Assembly: GCA_964643005.1 (NCBI GenBank)
Contig: CAZXQI010000051.1
Coordinates: 1 to 26,144, forward strand
Origin: UBA6168 sp964643005
GTDB taxonomy: Bacteria > Bacteroidota > Bacteroidia > Chitinophagales > Saprospiraceae
Length of the DNA stretch: 26,144 nucleotides
Direction: 5' to 3'
Part shown: piece by piece, positions 24,110-26,144 of the stretch
Position numbering within the stretch: position 1 is the stretch's first letter
Layout: each line of letters starts with the position of its first letter
Made by a program: the position numbers and the translations under genes
Notes under the pieces: generated by a model
The model's database searches: none
Told to the model about the DNA's origin: nothing
The model's input: the letters and a program-made list of their open reading frames with translations, nothing else

Positions 24110-24507
24110 AATACCGAAATTCATATAGGTGTCGAGACACAGGCGCGGGTTGTCTATGCAAATAGTTCTACCAAAGTAAGATAAAAATGCAAAAAGCAAT
24201 TTACTTTCTCTGCAATTCGTCCCCGCTCCACCGTTTTCGCATAGCGAAGGAAACGAAACATCGCCAGATAAGATTTTTCACAGGCGTTTTTTTCTCCAGA
24301 AAGCGATTCAGTTCAATCGAGCAGATTTTTTTAAAATCAATTTTCAAATACTTTTTTCACTTATTTCCCTTTTTCTCTTTAAAATCGCACGGTATTCGCA
24401 GTTAGAATATTAGCGCAGATTTACTCATGTACGCCTGAAGTCGGATTCTCACATTGACGAAAAAACCGGCCAGAGCGCTTTCTTTTAATCCGTTATCCCC
24501 TTTTCTC
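24110..24507. other. 398-base AT-rich divergent intergenic region
   Basis: This gap separates the divergent type B cargo gene and the MerR-like gene. A small hairpin TTCGC-ATA-GCGAA lies near 24236-24248. A TTCGCAG word and a CGCAGATTT word lie at about 24395 and 24414, members of the degenerate repeat seen in other gaps. No clear TAnnTTTG promoter and no convincing small gene were found; a 72-codon frame from 24187 has no family look. Confidence 0.45.
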
Positions 24508-24843
24508 ATGCACAGCGTTCCGGATGAACTTACCAAACGATACTACTCTGTCAGCGAAATTGCCAGGATGTTCGGCGTCACTAAATCGCTCGTTCGGTTT
24601 TGGGAGCAGGAATTCGATTTCTTCAAACCCGCCATATCCAGTAAGGGCGTGCGACGCTATACCGCAGAAAACGTGAGGCAGTTTGAAACGATTTACCAAC
24701 TCGTCAAGGAAAAAGGCTTTACCCTCAGCGGAGCGAGGAAATACCTTCGGGAAAAAAAAGACCATATCCGCCAAAAGCAGGAAGCGCTGCAAACCCTGAG
24801 ACGACTGAAGGGTTTTCTGGAAGACCTGAAGAACGAAATTTGA
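24508..24843 (+). CDS. MerR-family transcriptional regulator
   Basis: A 111-residue DNA-binding protein. The MerR winged helix begins at about residue 12 with YYSVSEIARMFGVTKSLVRF, followed by WEQEFDFFKP and RRYTAENVRQFETIYQLVKE. Residues about 73-111 form a Lys/Glu/Leu-rich helix that would make the antiparallel coiled-coil dimer. There is no C-terminal ligand domain and no cysteine, so the inducer, if any, is unknown. This short form is widespread in Bacteroidota. I chose ATG 24508; a TTG at 24454 is in frame but adds residues without family similarity. The metallo-beta-lactamase gene follows on the same strand after 65 bases and may be co-transcribed. Confidence 0.9.
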   Translation: MHSVPDELTKRYYSVSEIARMFGVTKSLVRFWEQEFDFFKPAISSKGVRRYTAENVRQFETIYQLVKEKGFTLSGARKYLREKKDHIRQKQEALQTLRRLKGFLEDLKNEI

Positions 24844-24908
24844 AGACAACCGGCGCCTTCCAGACAGAGCCGGGGTCTTCAAAGGTCGGAAAATGAGCCT
24901 CCAATAAG

Positions 24909-25922
24909 ATGATGACTTACCTTTCTAATCCTGCGCTTCCAACCATTTTACCAGACTGGCAAGGCGTCCCCCTTGACGACGAGGGGAGGTTCTTCAACCC
25001 CGAATATCCCTTTGAATTGAGCTGGAGAGATATTTTAAAATGGAAATATTCGCACAATCGCTACGAAAAGCAAAAGAAAAAAGACCTCTGGCGAGCCAGA
25101 GTGGTCAGAGATGACAGCTTTTTGAAAAATACCCGGAATCTGGCGCTGTGGTTAGGGCACGCCTCTTTCTTCTTCCGGCTCAATGGCCTCCGCATCCTCA
25201 TAGATCCCGTCTTCGGCAAGTTATCTCCTTTCATGCCCCGCTTTTCGGATTTGCCCGTGGATCCGGGCGCTTTTCAGCGAATAGATTTAGTCCTCCTCAC
25301 GCACGACCACCGGGATCATTGCGACAAAGACAGCCTGCGTTTTTTATTAAAAAATAATCCCCGCGCAAAAGTCGTCGCAGGTCTGGGTATGCGCCCCCTT
25401 TTAAAAGGCTGGTCAAACGGCTCTCCCATCGTGGAGATGGGCTGGTTTCAACAATTTGAAGACGAAAGTGCGGGCCTCAAAATCACCTATCTGCCTACCC
25501 GCCACTGGGGTCGGCGCTGGCTGACGGACACCAACCGCCGCCTGTGGGGCGCCTTTCTATTGCAAACAGACCGGCTCGCCCTTTACTTCGGCGGCGATTC
25601 AGGTTATGGCGCCCACTATAGCCAGACCGCTGCGCTCTGCCCCCATATTGACTACGCATGGTTAGGCATCGGCGCCTTTGCGCCAGAATGGTTCATGCAC
25701 TCCAACCACACCAGTCCCTTGGACGCCTGGAAGGCCTTCCACGACCTGAAAGCAGAGCGCATGTCCCCCATGCACTACGGTACTTTTGATCTTTCTGACG
25801 AACCCTTAGGAGAACCCGAACGACTCATCCGCAAAATCGCCCATTCATCTAACGACGGCGCCAGGGTCAACATCATGACTATCGGGGAGGCCATGCCGCT
25901 CAGCCAGGAACCTGCCTCGTGA
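24909..25922 (+). CDS. Metallo-beta-lactamase-fold hydrolase, NAPE-PLD/UlaG-like
   Basis: A 337-residue metal-dependent hydrolase. The N-terminal region (about 1-75) with DILKWKYSHNRY resembles the lead-in of N-acylphosphatidylethanolamine phospholipase D-like proteins. Metal ligands are in LLTHDHRDHCD (His132, His134, Asp136, His137), TRHW (His199), GGDSGYG (Asp230) and PMHYGTF (His289), so a two-metal site looks complete. The likely reaction is phosphodiester or similar ester hydrolysis, possibly of a lipid, but substrate cannot be read from the sequence. No signal peptide is seen. The ATGs at 24909 and 24912 are equivalent starts. It follows the MerR-like gene after 65 bases, so control by that regulator is a fair guess. 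Confidence 0.9.
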   Translation: MMTYLSNPALPTILPDWQGVPLDDEGRFFNPEYPFELSWRDILKWKYSHNRYEKQKKKDLWRARVVRDDSFLKNTRNLALWLGHASFFFRLNGLRILIDPVFGKLSPFMPRFSDLPVDPGAFQRIDLVLLTHDHRDHCDKDSLRFLLKNNPRAKVVAGLGMRPLLKGWSNGSPIVEMGWFQQFEDESAGLKITYLPTRHWGRRWLTDTNRRLWGAFLLQTDRLALYFGGDSGYGAHYSQTAALCPHIDYAWLGIGAFAPEWFMHSNHTSPLDAWKAFHDLKAERMSPMHYGTFDLSDEPLGEPERLIRKIAHSSNDGARVNIMTIGEAMPLSQEPAS

Positions 25923-26022
25923 CTGATAAACTTTATTTGACTAAAGTTCCCGCTTCGCCAAATCTTGTTTAGTGGGTTTTAAAAAACAGGTGAAAGTCTT
26001 TTTTTAACTCAAAAATCGGCGG

Positions 26023-26139
26023 TCAGAGTTTCGCCATTTTAAATTCCGCCTGGTTGGGGCGAATGTCTTTGCTCTGAATAAAGCTGCCGTTCTCCTGACT
26101 TGTCCCTTTTAGTGCGGTGCGAATAATTTCGCGATAATT
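26023..26139 (-). pseudogene. Possible decayed coding fragment at the window end
   Basis: On the minus strand a 38-codon frame with protein-like composition (REIIRTALKGTSQENGSF; IRPNQAEFKMAKL) ends at a TGA at 26025-26023. It is preceded by an in-frame TGA at 26142-26140 and has no good start. It may be the C-terminal remnant of a gene to the right, with a frameshift or stop, or chance. I do not recognise the family. Confidence 0.2.
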
Positions 26140-26144
26140 TCATT

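Noticed and set aside
24187..24405. 72-codon frame in the gap before the MerR-like gene
   Set aside because: AT-rich with biased Phe/Lys composition, no family similarity, and overlapping the upstream region of the divergent gene.

Overview
The window reads as a chromosomal segment of a Bacteroidota bacterium, most likely of the Saprospiria type. Three things point there. Two secreted proteins end in type IX secretion (T9SS) sorting domains, one type A and one type B. The promoters follow the Bacteroidota -7 pattern TAnnTTTG. Several genes are of a recognisably Bacteroidota type, including RicT with a cysteine-rich N-terminus, a MerR-like regulator and a TPR/PD40/OmpA envelope protein. Genes are mostly single or in pairs on alternating strands, and I see no phage, insertion sequence, CRISPR array, rRNA or tRNA.

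Region 1 (1-4.1 kb): a 38-bp perfect palindrome, a cysteine-free ArsR-type regulator with a good promoter, ribose-phosphate pyrophosphokinase (prs), a putative lipoprotein, a VWA (CoxE-like) protein, and a small protein resembling YkoF/MTH1187 thiamine-binding proteins. A 610-bp AT-rich gap follows.

Region 2 (4.7-13.5 kb): housekeeping and central metabolism. It holds DNA polymerase III delta' (holB), RicT/PSP1, dihydrolipoyl dehydrogenase (E3), a COG3618-type amidohydrolase, a PnuC-family transporter, a fused E1 alpha-beta 2-oxoacid dehydrogenase and a crotonase-family protein. E3, fused E1 and crotonase would fit branched-chain amino acid breakdown, although no E2 gene is present.

Region 3 (13.5-24.2 kb): envelope and secretion. 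It holds a TPR protein, a PorE-like TPR/PD40/regulatory-domain/OmpA protein, a truncated metalloprotease-like exported protein that has lost the first metal-binding His, a GH18 chitinase with a type A sorting domain, and a 931-residue fibronectin-III-type protein with a type B sorting domain. The gap between the last two carries structured repeats.

Region 4 (24.2-26.1 kb): a MerR-like regulator and a metallo-beta-lactamase-fold hydrolase of the NAPE-PLD/UlaG type, then an apparently gene-free end with a possible decayed coding fragment.

I did not find a multi-gene system that I can confidently call new. The most unusual signals are the protease-like protein without its first active-site His and without a sorting domain, the inverted/tandem repeat element near 21.1 kb, the excess of the palindrome GGCGCC, and scattered degenerate CGCAGATTT-type intergenic repeats.
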